Source: Rheinheimera faecalis (lineage in GTDB: Bacteria; Pseudomonadota; Gammaproteobacteria; Enterobacterales; Alteromonadaceae). Taken from it: a DNA stretch of 64,000 nt. The stretch lies in NCBI RefSeq assembly GCF_021290965.1, contig NZ_JAJOYT010000008.1:1-64000 (forward strand). Direction: 5' to 3'. The position numbers were made by a program, and so were the translations under genes. Shown here piece after piece: positions 17,686 through 26,955 of the stretch (within the stretch, counting starts at the first letter, position 1; each line of letters opens with the position of its first letter). The notes under the pieces were generated by a model. The model saw only the letters and a list, made by a program, of their open reading frames with translations, ran no database searches and was not told where the DNA came from.

Positions 17686-20283
17686 ATGTCACATCATACA
17701 AAAATGAAGCTTAGTAAAGTAGGACTAGCCACACTGTTTGCCTTGTTTGGCAGTCAGCAGGCTTATGCACAACAACAGGCTGAAGCAACAGAGCAAAACG
17801 AAGCAACGATCGAAAAAATTGAAGTTACAGGTTCACGCCTTAAGGGTGTGGATATGGAAGGCGCCAACCCGCTACAGATCTTTAGCCGGGATGATTTAGC
17901 AAAAAAAGGTTACGACAGTGTCAGCGCTTTTTTACGTGATTTACCCCAGGCATCAAGCGCTGGTACTTTCACTGAAAACGGTGGTGTGGCAGGTAATGAC
18001 GGTACACCAGCGGGCGCTGCTGGCGTCAGCTTACGCGGTTTAGGTTCAAGTTCGACTTTGGTTTTGGTGAACGGTCGCCGCGTGGCTGTGGATTCCTTTA
18101 CCAACGGTTTTGACTCTTTTGTGAACGTCAATGCCATTCCTATGTCGGCACTGGAACGGGTTGAAATTCTGACTGATGGTGCCTCTTCGGTATACGGCTC
18201 AGACGCTATAGCCGGTGTTATCAACTTTATTTTGCGTAAAGACTACGAAGGGCAAGAGCTCACGGCCTCTTATGGTGATGACACGGCCAGCAGTGACTTT
18301 CGCAAATACAACCTGACGTACACTGGTGGATTTAGCACGGACAACAGCAATACCACGCTGGTGATTGACTACTTTGATAAAGACGCGCTCTTTAACACAG
18401 ACCGTCCTATAGACGTGACTTTTACCTCCAGTACCCGTGTCACCATAGACGGCAGCGATTACGCCGAGCCATGGTGTGGCACTGCAACCAGCAACGGTGG
18501 CACTCGCTGCCAGTACGACTATGTCAGCGAGCGTGCTATCCAGCCAGACAGTAAAGCTGTAGGTGCCACACTCAATCACATCTACCGTTTAGGCAATGAT
18601 CGTGAGTTTTTTGCCGAAGCTATGCTGCAACAAAATACCGGTTCTGCTTATGATTCAGCAGCGGCTTTTGATGCGCGTGTGCCAGGCAATGCCAGCTTTG
18701 TGCCGCAATGGGCAAGAGACATAGATGCCGAAGATGGTGCAGTCAATCAAATCCGTATTCGTTCCCGTTTTCCTGAGCGTCGTATTCAGGATTATGACAG
18801 CCAAAGTTACCGTTTATTGGCAGGCTTACGCGGCGAGCTGGGAGATTGGTCCTGGGAAACTGCTGCAACCTATGGCAAAACCGATAATGAAATTACCCAT
18901 GTTTCAGGTTACATGGGCATAGATAAAGTGGCAGATGCACTGGTAGATGGCAGCTTCAATCCATTTAACCTTGGCCGCGATAACTCAGAGTCTGTCATTG
19001 CAGGTTTGCGTGAAATAGCGCCGCGTATCGGTGAGTCTGATGTGTACTCGGTAGATTTCAACTTCTCAGGTACCTTGTTTGAAGATATCAGCGCTGTATT
19101 TGGTGGTGAATTCCGTGGTGAAGAAATCTCCGACAGTCCGTCTGAAGTGGCAAAAAGTTATGGCATTTTTGGTTTAGGCGCCAGTGATGCAGCTGCAGAC
19201 CGCACTCAATATGCACTTTACAACGAGTTTAATATCCCATTGACGGACAAGTTAGACGCTATTGCGGCTTTGCGTTACGACCACTACAGCGACTTTGGCG
19301 GTGATATCAATCCGAAATTGTCACTGCGTTACCGCGCAACTGAGGATCTTATTTTACGGACCTCATGGAGCACAGGTTTCCGCGCCCCTTCCCTATCACA
19401 ATTGGGAGCTGGTACTTCATTAACGGCAAACTACATCGACTGTGGCGCTGATCAGCCTTTTAATGCACTTTGTGGCGACTTTGGTGGCACAGCGGGCGAG
19501 CTGGAATTTGATCAGGAGACCTTGGGTAACAAAGGCCTGGATGCTGAAAGTTCAGAAGCCATCAATATTGGTGCCTCCTGGAACCTGACTGACGATTTAC
19601 AATTCACCATCGATTATTGGAAATACACTCACGAAGACATTGTAGATGTGGATGCAAACACCACCTTACGCGCCTGTATCGCAGGCACGGCACCAGTGGT
19701 CAGTGACGAAGCGGATTTAAATGGTGAATTTGGTTGTGTGATTGATGGCGGCAACGATTTAGTTTTCCTGCGCACTGGCTTCTTTAATGTGGGTAGCCAG
19801 GAGACGGATGGTGTCGACTTTAAACTGAACTATAAACTGCTGACCCAAAACGCGGGTGAGTTTAAGTTCAACATTGCCGGTACCCGCACTTTATCTTATG
19901 AGCGTCAGGTCACAGCAGATAGCCCTGCTGAAGATTTGTTAGGAAAACTAAGTGGAGCCTCCGAAACAGCCCGTCCTGAATTTGTCGCAGATGCCGGCAC
20001 TGAATGGCGTTTAGAAAACTGGAATGCAAGCTTAGGCGCACATTACATTAGCTCTTTAGGTGATGGTGACTTTAAATTCGATAATGACACTGTATCTTCA
20101 TGGCTGACCTACAACGCCAGTCTGGGGTATGACATTACCGACAATCAAAGCCTGTTACTGAGTATCCGTAACCTGACCGACAAAGAGCCACCTTACGCCT
20201 CGTCTCCAACCAATGGTTACGCCAGCTCAGTGCACGACTGGTTAGGGCGCCACTGGACTGTGCGTTACTCAATAAAGTTCTAA
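17686..20283 (+). CDS. TonB-dependent outer membrane receptor
   Basis: 865 residues from the ATG at 17686 (GAGGAAG just upstream; a TTG further upstream is rejected). Signal peptide to about residue 28, ending AYA-QQQ. The plug domain has the phrase IEKIEVTGSRLKG, NPLQIFSRDDL, the central GLGSSSTLVLVNGRR block and VEILTDGASSVYGSDAIAGVINFILRK. A 22-strand barrel region then ends in WTVRYSIKF with C-terminal Phe. The IEVTGSRLKG type belongs to the large receptor families of marine gammaproteobacteria often used for carbohydrates, peptides or other complex substrates rather than classical siderophores. No transporter or hydrolase partner lies beside it, so the ligand is unknown. The following iron permease has its own Fur box and is a separate unit. 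Confidence 0.93.
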   Translation: MSHHTKMKLSKVGLATLFALFGSQQAYAQQQAEATEQNEATIEKIEVTGSRLKGVDMEGANPLQIFSRDDLAKKGYDSVSAFLRDLPQASSAGTFTENGGVAGNDGTPAGAAGVSLRGLGSSSTLVLVNGRRVAVDSFTNGFDSFVNVNAIPMSALERVEILTDGASSVYGSDAIAGVINFILRKDYEGQELTASYGDDTASSDFRKYNLTYTGGFSTDNSNTTLVIDYFDKDALFNTDRPIDVTFTSSTRVTIDGSDYAEPWCGTATSNGGTRCQYDYVSERAIQPDSKAVGATLNHIYRLGNDREFFAEAMLQQNTGSAYDSAAAFDARVPGNASFVPQWARDIDAEDGAVNQIRIRSRFPERRIQDYDSQSYRLLAGLRGELGDWSWETAATYGKTDNEITHVSGYMGIDKVADALVDGSFNPFNLGRDNSESVIAGLREIAPRIGESDVYSVDFNFSGTLFEDISAVFGGEFRGEEISDSPSEVAKSYGIFGLGASDAAADRTQYALYNEFNIPLTDKLDAIAALRYDHYSDFGGDINPKLSLRYRATEDLILRTSWSTGFRAPSLSQLGAGTSLTANYIDCGADQPFNALCGDFGGTAGELEFDQETLGNKGLDAESSEAINIGASWNLTDDLQFTIDYWKYTHEDIVDVDANTTLRACIAGTAPVVSDEADLNGEFGCVIDGGNDLVFLRTGFFNVGSQETDGVDFKLNYKLLTQNAGEFKFNIAGTRTLSYERQVTADSPAEDLLGKLSGASETARPEFVADAGTEWRLENWNASLGAHYISSLGDGDFKFDNDTVSSWLTYNASLGYDITDNQSLLLSIRNLTDKEPPYASSPTNGYASSVHDWLGRHWTVRYSIKF

Positions 20284-20307
20284 GTTTTCTTCTACCTGGA
20301 TGAAGTT

Positions 20308-20340
20308 GGGGCCTGCTTAAACGCAAGGCCCCTTTTTTTT
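20308..20340 (+). terminator. TonB-receptor terminator
   Basis: GGGGCCT/AGGCCCC 7-bp stem followed by eight T residues, 25 bp after the stop codon. Confidence 0.88.
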
Positions 20341-20447
20341 AGATTAAGTTCAGTTCACAAAATCCGCGCCAATGACCTACTGTCATTCCCCACCATCATC
20401 TGGTTCAAATAAAAACGAGACTAGGCTTTTTGGTAAGCTCTCCGTAT

Positions 20448-20466
20448 AATGAGAATAATTCTTGTT
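20448..20466 (+). promoter_or_regulatory. Fur box upstream of iron permease
   Basis: AATGAGAATAATTCTTGTT closely fits the 19-bp Fur consensus (GATAATGATAATCATTATC) as interleaved TGAGAAT/ATTCTT repeats. It lies 26 bp before the permease ATG, so it probably overlaps the promoter and gives iron-dependent repression. Confidence 0.82.
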
Positions 20467-20491
20467 AGAGTACTTATACAGTAGGTGAATT

Positions 20492-22339
20492 ATGGCATTT
20501 CGTGTTGTTCTGGCGTTGATAGCATTACTGGCTTTTCCAGCTTTAGCTTCAGATAAATTAATCCAATACATTGAATATATAGGCGCTGACTACAGTGCCG
20601 CAGTGGTCGATGGCAAGATTGTAAGCTCCGCTGAATATGGCGAAATGCAGGAGTTTTCTTCTTTAATAGCAGAAGAAGTGACTACAGCACCACAAGAGTT
20701 ACAGCAACAATCTGCTCAGTTAAAACAACTGATTGCTGATAAAGCTGCAGAAAAAGACATTCAGGCCTTAACAGCACTGATGCGTCAAAGCGTCATTGCT
20801 GCCATGCCTTCGATTCCACTACCTAAACAAAGCCCGGATTTAAAACGCGGTGAAGCATTATTCGCCACCAACTGTGCAGCTTGTCATGGCGCAACAGCTA
20901 TGGGTGATGGCCCGGCCGGCGCTCAGATGGATCCAAGCCCTACTAATTTCCATGAAGTAGAACGTTATCAGGCCCGCAGTGCTTATGGTTTATTTAATAC
21001 GATAACCTTAGGTGTTGCGGACACAGGCATGGCGTCTTTTGCGCATTTGGACGAACAAAGCCGTTGGGACCTGGCATTTTATGTCGGCCATATCGCAGGT
21101 AAAGGTTTGGATACCAGCAAAGTACCGGACGCCATGATTGAAAGCGGCGCAGTAAAAGATTTATTAACAGCGACACCAAAAGATTTGATCAAGCTTTATC
21201 CTGATTTTGGTGCAGAGCTGATGAGCCTGTTCCGAAGCAACCCGGAGCGTTTTTTCCAGGCACAGAGTAAAGATCCGCTGGTAATAGCTCAGCAAAAATT
21301 ACAACTTTCTGCGGACTTGTATGCGCAAAACCCACAAGCCGCTTACGATCAAGCTGTTTCTGCCTATCTGGATGGTTTTGAACTGGTAGAAAACCCGTTG
21401 GGCACAGTCAATGTAGAACTGCGTGACCAAATCGAACACAGCATGATGGGCCTGCGTCAGTTACTTAAAGATCCGGCACAAAAAGATGCAGTTGCACCTC
21501 GTATCGCTGAAATTCAGACCTTGTTAAAACAAGCTCAAACTGAACTGTCAGAAACCCAATTGAGTGGCATCAATGTGTTTTTAGCGGCGCTGCTGATTTT
21601 ATTACGTGAAGGTTTAGAAGCTTTACTGGTGGTGGCTGCAATTTATAGTGTGGCAGTAAAAACTGACAAACCGGCTTTGCGTCACACAGTGCATATCGGC
21701 TGGGTGGGTGCTTTGGCTTTAGGTGTTGTGACTTGGTTTGTTTCAAGCTTCGTGATTGATATCTCAGGTGCTTCGCGTGAGCTGACAGAAGGTTACACGG
21801 CCTTAATAGCAGCCGCTATTCTGTTCTATATGGGATTCTGGATGCACAGCAAAACCAGCGCCAAAGAGTGGAGCCACTTTATTCAGAACAAAGTACAAAA
21901 CGCAGTATCAGGCGGCGCTTATTTTGGTTTAGGTCTGGTGGTGTTTTTAGCGGTATACCGTGAAGCCTTTGAAACTATTCTGTTTTATCAGGCCTTGTGG
22001 TTACAGGGCGGCGAACAGGCGCAGCAAAGCTTTGTGGCTGGTATAGCTGCAGCTCTGGTACTGCTGGCCATTTTAGGTGTTGCGGTCTTTAAGTTTGCAT
22101 TGAAATTACCGCTAAAAACCTTTTTTGGCAGCACAGCCCTGCTGATGCTGGTTCTGGCCATCGTCATGGCAGGCAAAGGCATAGCTGCACTGCAAGAAGC
22201 TGGTACTTTATCGGTTAGTCAGTTAAACCTGCCGACCATCAGCTGGTTAGGTTTCTACCCTAATACCCAGGGTGTCATTCTACAGTCGGTTTTAGTACTG
22301 GTTGCTTTGGTGTATTTGGTTCGCAGCCGCAAAGGCTAA
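20492..22339 (+). CDS. cytochrome c-FTR1 family iron permease fusion
   Basis: 615 residues. A signal peptide (about 1-19) is followed by a periplasmic region carrying a c-type cytochrome domain. The heme site is C128-A-A-C-H132, with a candidate Met ligand in GVADTGMASFAHL. A helical linker leads to a C-terminal FTR1 permease of about seven helices (from residue 360). The two RExxE iron motifs are present: REGLE at about 372 and REAFE at about 490. FTR1/EfeU permeases import ferric iron after oxidation of Fe(II). The fused heme domain probably takes the place of a separate EfeO/EfeB or multicopper oxidase partner, though the electron path is inferred. The Fur box upstream supports an iron-uptake role. 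Confidence 0.93.
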   Translation: MAFRVVLALIALLAFPALASDKLIQYIEYIGADYSAAVVDGKIVSSAEYGEMQEFSSLIAEEVTTAPQELQQQSAQLKQLIADKAAEKDIQALTALMRQSVIAAMPSIPLPKQSPDLKRGEALFATNCAACHGATAMGDGPAGAQMDPSPTNFHEVERYQARSAYGLFNTITLGVADTGMASFAHLDEQSRWDLAFYVGHIAGKGLDTSKVPDAMIESGAVKDLLTATPKDLIKLYPDFGAELMSLFRSNPERFFQAQSKDPLVIAQQKLQLSADLYAQNPQAAYDQAVSAYLDGFELVENPLGTVNVELRDQIEHSMMGLRQLLKDPAQKDAVAPRIAEIQTLLKQAQTELSETQLSGINVFLAALLILLREGLEALLVVAAIYSVAVKTDKPALRHTVHIGWVGALALGVVTWFVSSFVIDISGASRELTEGYTALIAAAILFYMGFWMHSKTSAKEWSHFIQNKVQNAVSGGAYFGLGLVVFLAVYREAFETILFYQALWLQGGEQAQQSFVAGIAAALVLLAILGVAVFKFALKLPLKTFFGSTALLMLVLAIVMAGKGIAALQEAGTLSVSQLNLPTISWLGFYPNTQGVILQSVLVLVALVYLVRSRKG

Positions 22340-22344
22340 GCACC

Positions 22345-22370
22345 AGGGTCAGAGTCTTGACTCTGACCCT
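22345..22370. repeat. REP-like palindrome, GGGTCAGA family (copy 1)
   Basis: Perfect 12-bp inverted repeat AGGGTCAGAGTC/GACTCTGACCCT with a TT loop, 6 bp after the iron-permease stop. It shares its outer core with the palindrome at 22404-22429. It could also act as a factor-independent end structure for the permease mRNA, but no T-run follows. Confidence 0.7.
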
Positions 22371-22385
22371 ACAGTTTCCAAAGCT

Positions 22386-23756
22386 TTAGGCCGTTTCGAT
22401 TTGTGGGTCAGAACCTAAGTTCTGACCCAACAATTGTCCCAGCAACTCACAGTCTGTTTTTTGCTGCTCTGCATAATCAATACAAGCCTGTACCAGTTCA
22501 TTGGTAGCTTTAGGTAAATACTTCACGACGGCTTGTTCAAAGCGCAATGACCGTCTGTCGCCTCTGCTGTGTGATAAAGCCAAAGTACGACCACAGGCCT
22601 CTGCATATTCTGCCAGCTCTTCACCCGGCGCTTTTTCAGCAAAACATACATCTTCAGGATCCACATCCACATTGGCGTGATGCAGTGAGCGCACCAGATA
22701 ATGAGCACCATTCCAGTAATGTTCGTCCAATACCAGATCTGGACGACGCTGCATTAACCGCTGACAGTCCACCGTTAAATGAGCGGCATTTAAACGGTTA
22801 ATAGGGCTTAAATCCTGGAAAAAATACAAAGGTGCAGAATCACGTTGTTGTTTAGCTTCAATCAGGTGGCACAAAGCCAAATCTTCTTCTGAATGGATGT
22901 CTTTTGGACCTACTAACAAATAATAACGCTGCATATTTAACGAGCCGGTTCCAGCGCCCTGGCGGGTGACAATATCTAAAATATCGTCACTGACATAAGG
23001 CCGGAAAGTGAACTCCACCTCTTTGTACAACTCTTCGCTTAAGCGGCTGAATTTCACAGGGTCTTGTTTAAAGGTCAGAGGGCGCGCTGCTAAATCAGCT
23101 ACTTTGGCCAGCGTGCTTTTGCGTAAAAAGTCTTCGCCTTTGGCAGAGCGTTTAATGGCTTTTTTCAGCACAGGTTTTAATACATGGTTTTTCGGAAAAT
23201 CATCCAGCACTGAATATCGAAGCTCCGGCTCGTCTAAGATAGACTGACATTGTTTTGTGTAGGCCGTTAAAAAACAGCGCACTGCCGCTACTGCATCTTT
23301 TGCTGTCACGACCTGCACCCCATCCAACGCGAGGCCTTCTTCATTGGCATAACGCCGTTGCTTTACCCCCTGACAATAATCCGCGGCCAATAAAATACTG
23401 ACAGCGAAACGGCTCCAGTCCCAAACCGCATGACCAACACAGGCATCGTCAAAGTCATTAGGTGCAAAAATGACTCTGTCACCGGACGAACCTTCTTCGG
23501 TAAAAAAGCCAAAGTTAGATAAATAACAATCCCCTATCACTGTCGTCAGCGGAATTTTTGTGGTGAGGAGTTCCGGCAATTTCAGCACAGAATTTTTGAT
23601 ATCCGCATAAAACAGCCCTGAACTCCCCCGTAGAAACCGGAAGGGGTTCATCGCCATTTTCTGATGTTTAATAAGCAAAGGGTCGATGCCTGGTGCTACT
23701 GCATCTGTACGTTTGAATTCCTGCTGTAACTGTTCACGACGTTGTTGCTCTGGCAT
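22386..23756 (-). CDS. DUF2252 family protein
   Basis: 456-residue cytoplasmic protein of the DUF2252 family, which is distantly related to aminoglycoside phosphotransferase/kinase folds but has no proven activity. Visible family landmarks are PFRFLRGSSGLFYADI near 37, GDCYLSNFGFF near 75, FAPNDFDDACVGHAVWDWSRFAVSILLA near 98 (with the paired Asp residues) and GAGTGSLNMQRYYLLVG near 270. ATG at 23756 follows AGGGA. A perfect ATGCATTT-C-AAATGCAT palindrome lies 18 bp upstream. The last residues are encoded within a REP-like palindrome. It faces the iron permease convergently. Confidence 0.9.
   Translation of the reverse strand: MPEQQRREQLQQEFKRTDAVAPGIDPLLIKHQKMAMNPFRFLRGSSGLFYADIKNSVLKLPELLTTKIPLTTVIGDCYLSNFGFFTEEGSSGDRVIFAPNDFDDACVGHAVWDWSRFAVSILLAADYCQGVKQRRYANEEGLALDGVQVVTAKDAVAAVRCFLTAYTKQCQSILDEPELRYSVLDDFPKNHVLKPVLKKAIKRSAKGEDFLRKSTLAKVADLAARPLTFKQDPVKFSRLSEELYKEVEFTFRPYVSDDILDIVTRQGAGTGSLNMQRYYLLVGPKDIHSEEDLALCHLIEAKQQRDSAPLYFFQDLSPINRLNAAHLTVDCQRLMQRRPDLVLDEHYWNGAHYLVRSLHHANVDVDPEDVCFAEKAPGEELAEYAEACGRTLALSHSRGDRRSLRFEQAVVKYLPKATNELVQACIDYAEQQKTDCELLGQLLGQNLGSDPQIETA
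22404..22429. repeat. REP-like palindrome, GGGTCAGA family (copy 2)
   Basis: Perfect 11-bp inverted repeat TGGGTCAGAAC/GTTCTGACCCA with a CTAA loop, 34 bp from copy 1. It lies inside the 3' end of the DUF2252 gene and encodes part of its last 15 residues, so the repeat appears to have been captured into coding sequence. Confidence 0.7.
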
Positions 23757-23773
23757 AAGCTTTCCCTGAATGA

Positions 23774-23790
23774 ATGCATTTCAAATGCAT
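23774..23790. promoter_or_regulatory. 17-bp palindrome before DUF2252 gene
   Basis: ATGCATTT-C-AAATGCAT, perfectly symmetrical about the central C, 18 bp upstream of the DUF2252 start. The size and position suggest an operator. No regulator could be matched to it. Confidence 0.45.
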
Positions 23791-23796
23791 ACTACG

Positions 23797-23828
23797 CCAT
23801 AACAGCCTGCCGTCTGAAGCTGTTATGG
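23797..23828. other. 10-bp hairpin downstream of amidohydrolase gene
   Basis: CCATAACAGC/GCTGTTATGG perfect stem with a 12-nt loop, 20 bp after the minus-strand amidohydrolase stop. The T-run follows on the plus strand only, which makes it a poor terminator for the minus-strand gene. It may be an mRNA end structure. Confidence 0.4.
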
Positions 23829-23848
23829 TTTTATATTTGTAAGCAAAA

Positions 23849-25492
23849 TTAAAGCTGCGCCATACATTCCACTTCGACTTTGGCCCCAAGTGCCAACCCG
23901 CTGGCAGCAAAAGCGCTTCTGGCCGGTAAAGGCGCCTTAAAGTACTGAATATAGACCTTGTTGGCCGCTGGCCATTCTTTGATATCTGCCAGCATTAAAG
24001 TACATTTAAACACTGCTTCAAAACCCAGCTTGTGCTCTTGCAACACCGAACCAATGTTCTGCATTGCTTGTTGCATCTGACTTTCGATTGTCTGCCCGTT
24101 CAGTGCCATAGTGCCTGGGAAATTGCCCAATTGACCTGACAAATACAACACCCCATTGACTACACGAGCGCTGCTGAAGGGTAAACGACTGTCATCACCA
24201 CGATATACAAACTGACCATTTTTAATCACATGGCTGATTTGACGGCTATTGCTGATACTTTTTGTCGGATCAGCGGACAGGATCATCAGGTTGGCCTTTT
24301 TCCCAACTTCTATGCTGCCTACTTTATCCACTATTCCAATAGCTTCTGCGCCATGTAAAGTCGCGGCCTGAATAGCCTCCAGCGGAGTTAGCCCCGCTTG
24401 CTCAACCAGCAACTGCATTTCCTGGTGCACCATAGGGTAATCAAGCCCGGCTTTATCAGTTAAATAATCTGTGCCCGCTACAATTTTAATGCCTTGCTGA
24501 TGTGCCAAACGGGTTAACAAAACCCCATGCTGATAAATGGTGGCCGCATTCAGGTTACGTTGTTGTAACTGGTGGAAAATAGTTAAAGTGGCATCCAGCA
24601 TGGTGCCTTGTTGTTTCATTTGCGTCAGCAATGGCAGGTAATTAGCACCGTCAAAGGAGGCTTTTTTTACATCGTCTGACACAGGTAAATCTTTACGGCG
24701 CCAGTTTTCATAGGATGAAATGACAGTAGCGGCTAAATCAGGCGCATGCGAAATCACCTCAACTCCGGCCTGCACCGCATCTGCAGGTTTAGCTGGTCCT
24801 ACATAAGCATGAGCCCATACTCTTACGCCATGTTTCTTTGCGGCGGCGGAAAGCTTTGGCATTAATTCAGCTGGTACTTTAGCGTAAATTTTGATGCCAG
24901 TAGCACCGGTTCCTAAAGTGCGCAGCATGAGTGCGTCAAAGTCGGTCTGCGCATTCACCGAACGCATCCAGTCGGTATCGCCAGGGGTTTTGCCACGGGC
25001 AGAGGCTACAGTGCGTGGATCACTGAAAAATTCAGGTCCGCCAATAATGACCGAATAATAAATATCAGGCGACTGAATTAAATCCAGTTCGGCCTGACGT
25101 TTAAGCCCTGTCAACACTCTCACATCACCACCCATATCCCGCACTGTGGTGACACCACCTCTTAACAAAGCGCTGAGTCTTTGCTGTGTGACAGTAGCGT
25201 TATCGCCCCCTTCAGGTTCAGTCGCATGATGCACATGAGCATCAATAAGCCCCGGCAGCAGATACAAACCTTTCATATCCAGCGCAGTGCTGTCAGCCGG
25301 ACGTTTTTTACTGCCTGTGTCATAGATGGCGCTTATGCGGTCACCATCAAGCGCAACAGTTTGCCCCACTTTCAGCTCTAAGTTTTTTACATCAACCAGC
25401 GTGATATTTTCTAACAACACCGTCTGTGCTGATGCAGCACAGCTCAGGACAATAAAGAGTAGTGCTACAGGACGGGAGAGCTGAATTGCCAT
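23849..25492 (-). CDS. exported amidohydrolase fused to a RidA domain
   Basis: 547 residues with a signal peptide ending near residue 22 (CAASA-QT). Residues about 25-410 form a metal-dependent amidohydrolase of the imidazolonepropionase/Xaa-Pro dipeptidase-like group. Metal motifs are the HVH in GLIDAHVHH near 85, His in VWAHAYVG, His in EVISHAPDL and Asp in VAGTDYLTD, with a GSIEVGKKANLMIL tail. Residues about 420-547 form a complete RidA/YjgF domain: VVNGVLYLSGQLG, a Phe-x-Lys-x-Thr block, and PARSAFAASGLALGAKVEVECMA, including the conserved Arg of enamine/imine deaminases. RidA is normally a separate cytosolic trimer, so export as a fusion is unusual. ATG at 25492 follows AGAAGAG. The combined substrate is unknown. 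Confidence 0.88.
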   Translation of the reverse strand: MAIQLSRPVALLFIVLSCAASAQTVLLENITLVDVKNLELKVGQTVALDGDRISAIYDTGSKKRPADSTALDMKGLYLLPGLIDAHVHHATEPEGGDNATVTQQRLSALLRGGVTTVRDMGGDVRVLTGLKRQAELDLIQSPDIYYSVIIGGPEFFSDPRTVASARGKTPGDTDWMRSVNAQTDFDALMLRTLGTGATGIKIYAKVPAELMPKLSAAAKKHGVRVWAHAYVGPAKPADAVQAGVEVISHAPDLAATVISSYENWRRKDLPVSDDVKKASFDGANYLPLLTQMKQQGTMLDATLTIFHQLQQRNLNAATIYQHGVLLTRLAHQQGIKIVAGTDYLTDKAGLDYPMVHQEMQLLVEQAGLTPLEAIQAATLHGAEAIGIVDKVGSIEVGKKANLMILSADPTKSISNSRQISHVIKNGQFVYRGDDSRLPFSSARVVNGVLYLSGQLGNFPGTMALNGQTIESQMQQAMQNIGSVLQEHKLGFEAVFKCTLMLADIKEWPAANKVYIQYFKAPLPARSAFAASGLALGAKVEVECMAQL

Positions 25493-25697
25493 TTGTTTCT
25501 CTTCTAAGTGACTGTTCTTATTTGGTTATCCCTAGTTATACCTAAGCAACGGCAAAGCAACCAGCCAGATAGCGAGTGCCTGACGTTAAAAATCTGCATC
25601 TGAACGCATTTATTAACATTGTCACTATTACCGAAACTGTAGTTCGCGACAGCGGGAAAAGGCCGGACTGCAGCCCCGGCCTCTTTAAGAAACAAGC

Positions 25698-26699
25698 TTA
25701 CCTCTCCAGCACAATCCGATAACGAGCTTTGCCGCTTTCCAAATGCGTGATGGCTTCGTTAATCTGGTCAAACTTAAATAGTTCCACCACAGGCTGGATC
25801 TTATGTTGCACTGCAAAATCCAGCATTTTTTTGATGGTCGCAGGGCTGCCGACAGGAGAGCCCGACACTGAACGTTGCGCCATAATTAAGCTGAATACGT
25901 TCAGATCCAAAGGCTCCAGCGTAGCACCGACAAAATGCAAGCGGCCTTTAGGTTTGAGGGTTGAAAGGTACAGATTCCAGTCTAATTTCACATTCACCGT
26001 GGTCAATATAAAATCAAACCGTCCTGCCGCCGCTGCTATTTCATCGGTATTTCTGGAATTAATACAGTGATGTGCACCTAACTCTTTGGCTTCGGCAGTT
26101 TTACTCTCGCTGGAGGTAAAAGCTGTGACTTCGCAACCAAAAGCCCGTAAAAATTGCAGCGCTATATGGCCTAAACCACCTATGCCTATCACCGCCACTT
26201 TGTCAGTCGCTTTGACATCAAACTGCACCATAGGGTTAAACACAGTAATACCGCCACAAAACAAAGGACCTGCGGTTTTTGCATCTATGCCTTCAGGCAA
26301 GGCGACTACACTAGCCGCATTAGCCTGCACTTTATCGGCAAACCCGCCATGACGGCCGACAATGGTGCCTTCTGCTGTAGCGCATAAATTATGATCACCA
26401 CTGCCACAACTACTGCAGACCTGGCAATAACCCGAATGCCAGCCAAGCCCGACCACCTGACCTTTTTTCAGATGACTGACATCAGCACCCAGTGCGGCAA
26501 TACGCCCCACAACTTCATGACCTGCAACCAAAGGGTAAGCCGACATCCCCCAATCGTTATTAATCATGGATAAATCTGAATGACACAGACCACAATAATC
26601 CACATCAATTTCCACATCCTGACGACCTAAAGGACCAGGTTCAAACTCGATCACCGATAAGGGTGAATGAGGTTTTAATGCTGCATAAGCTTTGATCAT
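25698..26699 (-). CDS. zinc-dependent NAD(P) alcohol dehydrogenase (YahK/CAD-like)
   Basis: 333-residue medium-chain dehydrogenase, cytoplasmic. Catalytic zinc ligands are in [11 protein letters not shown] (Cys36) and GHEVVGR (His-Glu near 61). The structural zinc cysteines are in the [18 protein letters not shown] stretch near 90-108. The Rossmann motif [12 protein letters not shown] lies near 170. This places it with YahK/cinnamyl-alcohol-type aldehyde reductases that use NADPH. ATG at 26699 follows GGGAGA. It lies about 200 bp upstream of the amidohydrolase gene on the same strand but is probably a separate unit. The physiological aldehyde is unknown. Confidence 0.93.
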   Translation of the reverse strand: MIKAYAALKPHSPLSVIEFEPGPLGRQDVEIDVDYCGLCHSDLSMINNDWGMSAYPLVAGHEVVGRIAALGADVSHLKKGQVVGLGWHSGYCQVCSSCGSGDHNLCATAEGTIVGRHGGFADKVQANAASVVALPEGIDAKTAGPLFCGGITVFNPMVQFDVKATDKVAVIGIGGLGHIALQFLRAFGCEVTAFTSSESKTAEAKELGAHHCINSRNTDEIAAAAGRFDFILTTVNVKLDWNLYLSTLKPKGRLHFVGATLEPLDLNVFSLIMAQRSVSGSPVGSPATIKKMLDFAVQHKIQPVVELFKFDQINEAITHLESGKARYRIVLER

Positions 26700-26907
26700 A
26701 AAATCATCTCCCGATTAATAAACGACCTATTGATGAACATCAGCTACGCCAAGAGTATTGGCGATGATCAACAAACTGGCAGGGAGATCCGCTATATTTT
26801 TCCGGCTTTTTAGCAACTTTGTCTGGATCCGCGAACAGAGACAAAGATAAGCCCGTCTATTGAGTGTTTTTTATACAGCAAGGACTGTATCTTCCAGTCG
26901 ATTCAGG

Positions 26908-26913
26908 TATAAT
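26908..26913 (+). promoter_or_regulatory. rimO promoter -10 element
   Basis: Perfect TATAAT within TTCAGGTATAATCCGCGC, 43 bp before the rimO start. The -35 region (CTGTAT at 17 bp spacing) is weak. Confidence 0.6.
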
Positions 26914-26955
26914 CCGCGCACTTTTTTTCCGGCCCTTTTACTTTGCAGGATTTAC

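Noticed and set aside
18199-18579. Minus-strand 126-codon ORF inside the TonB receptor
   Set aside because: It is a shadow of the receptor coding frame with no independent evidence such as a ribosome site or family match.
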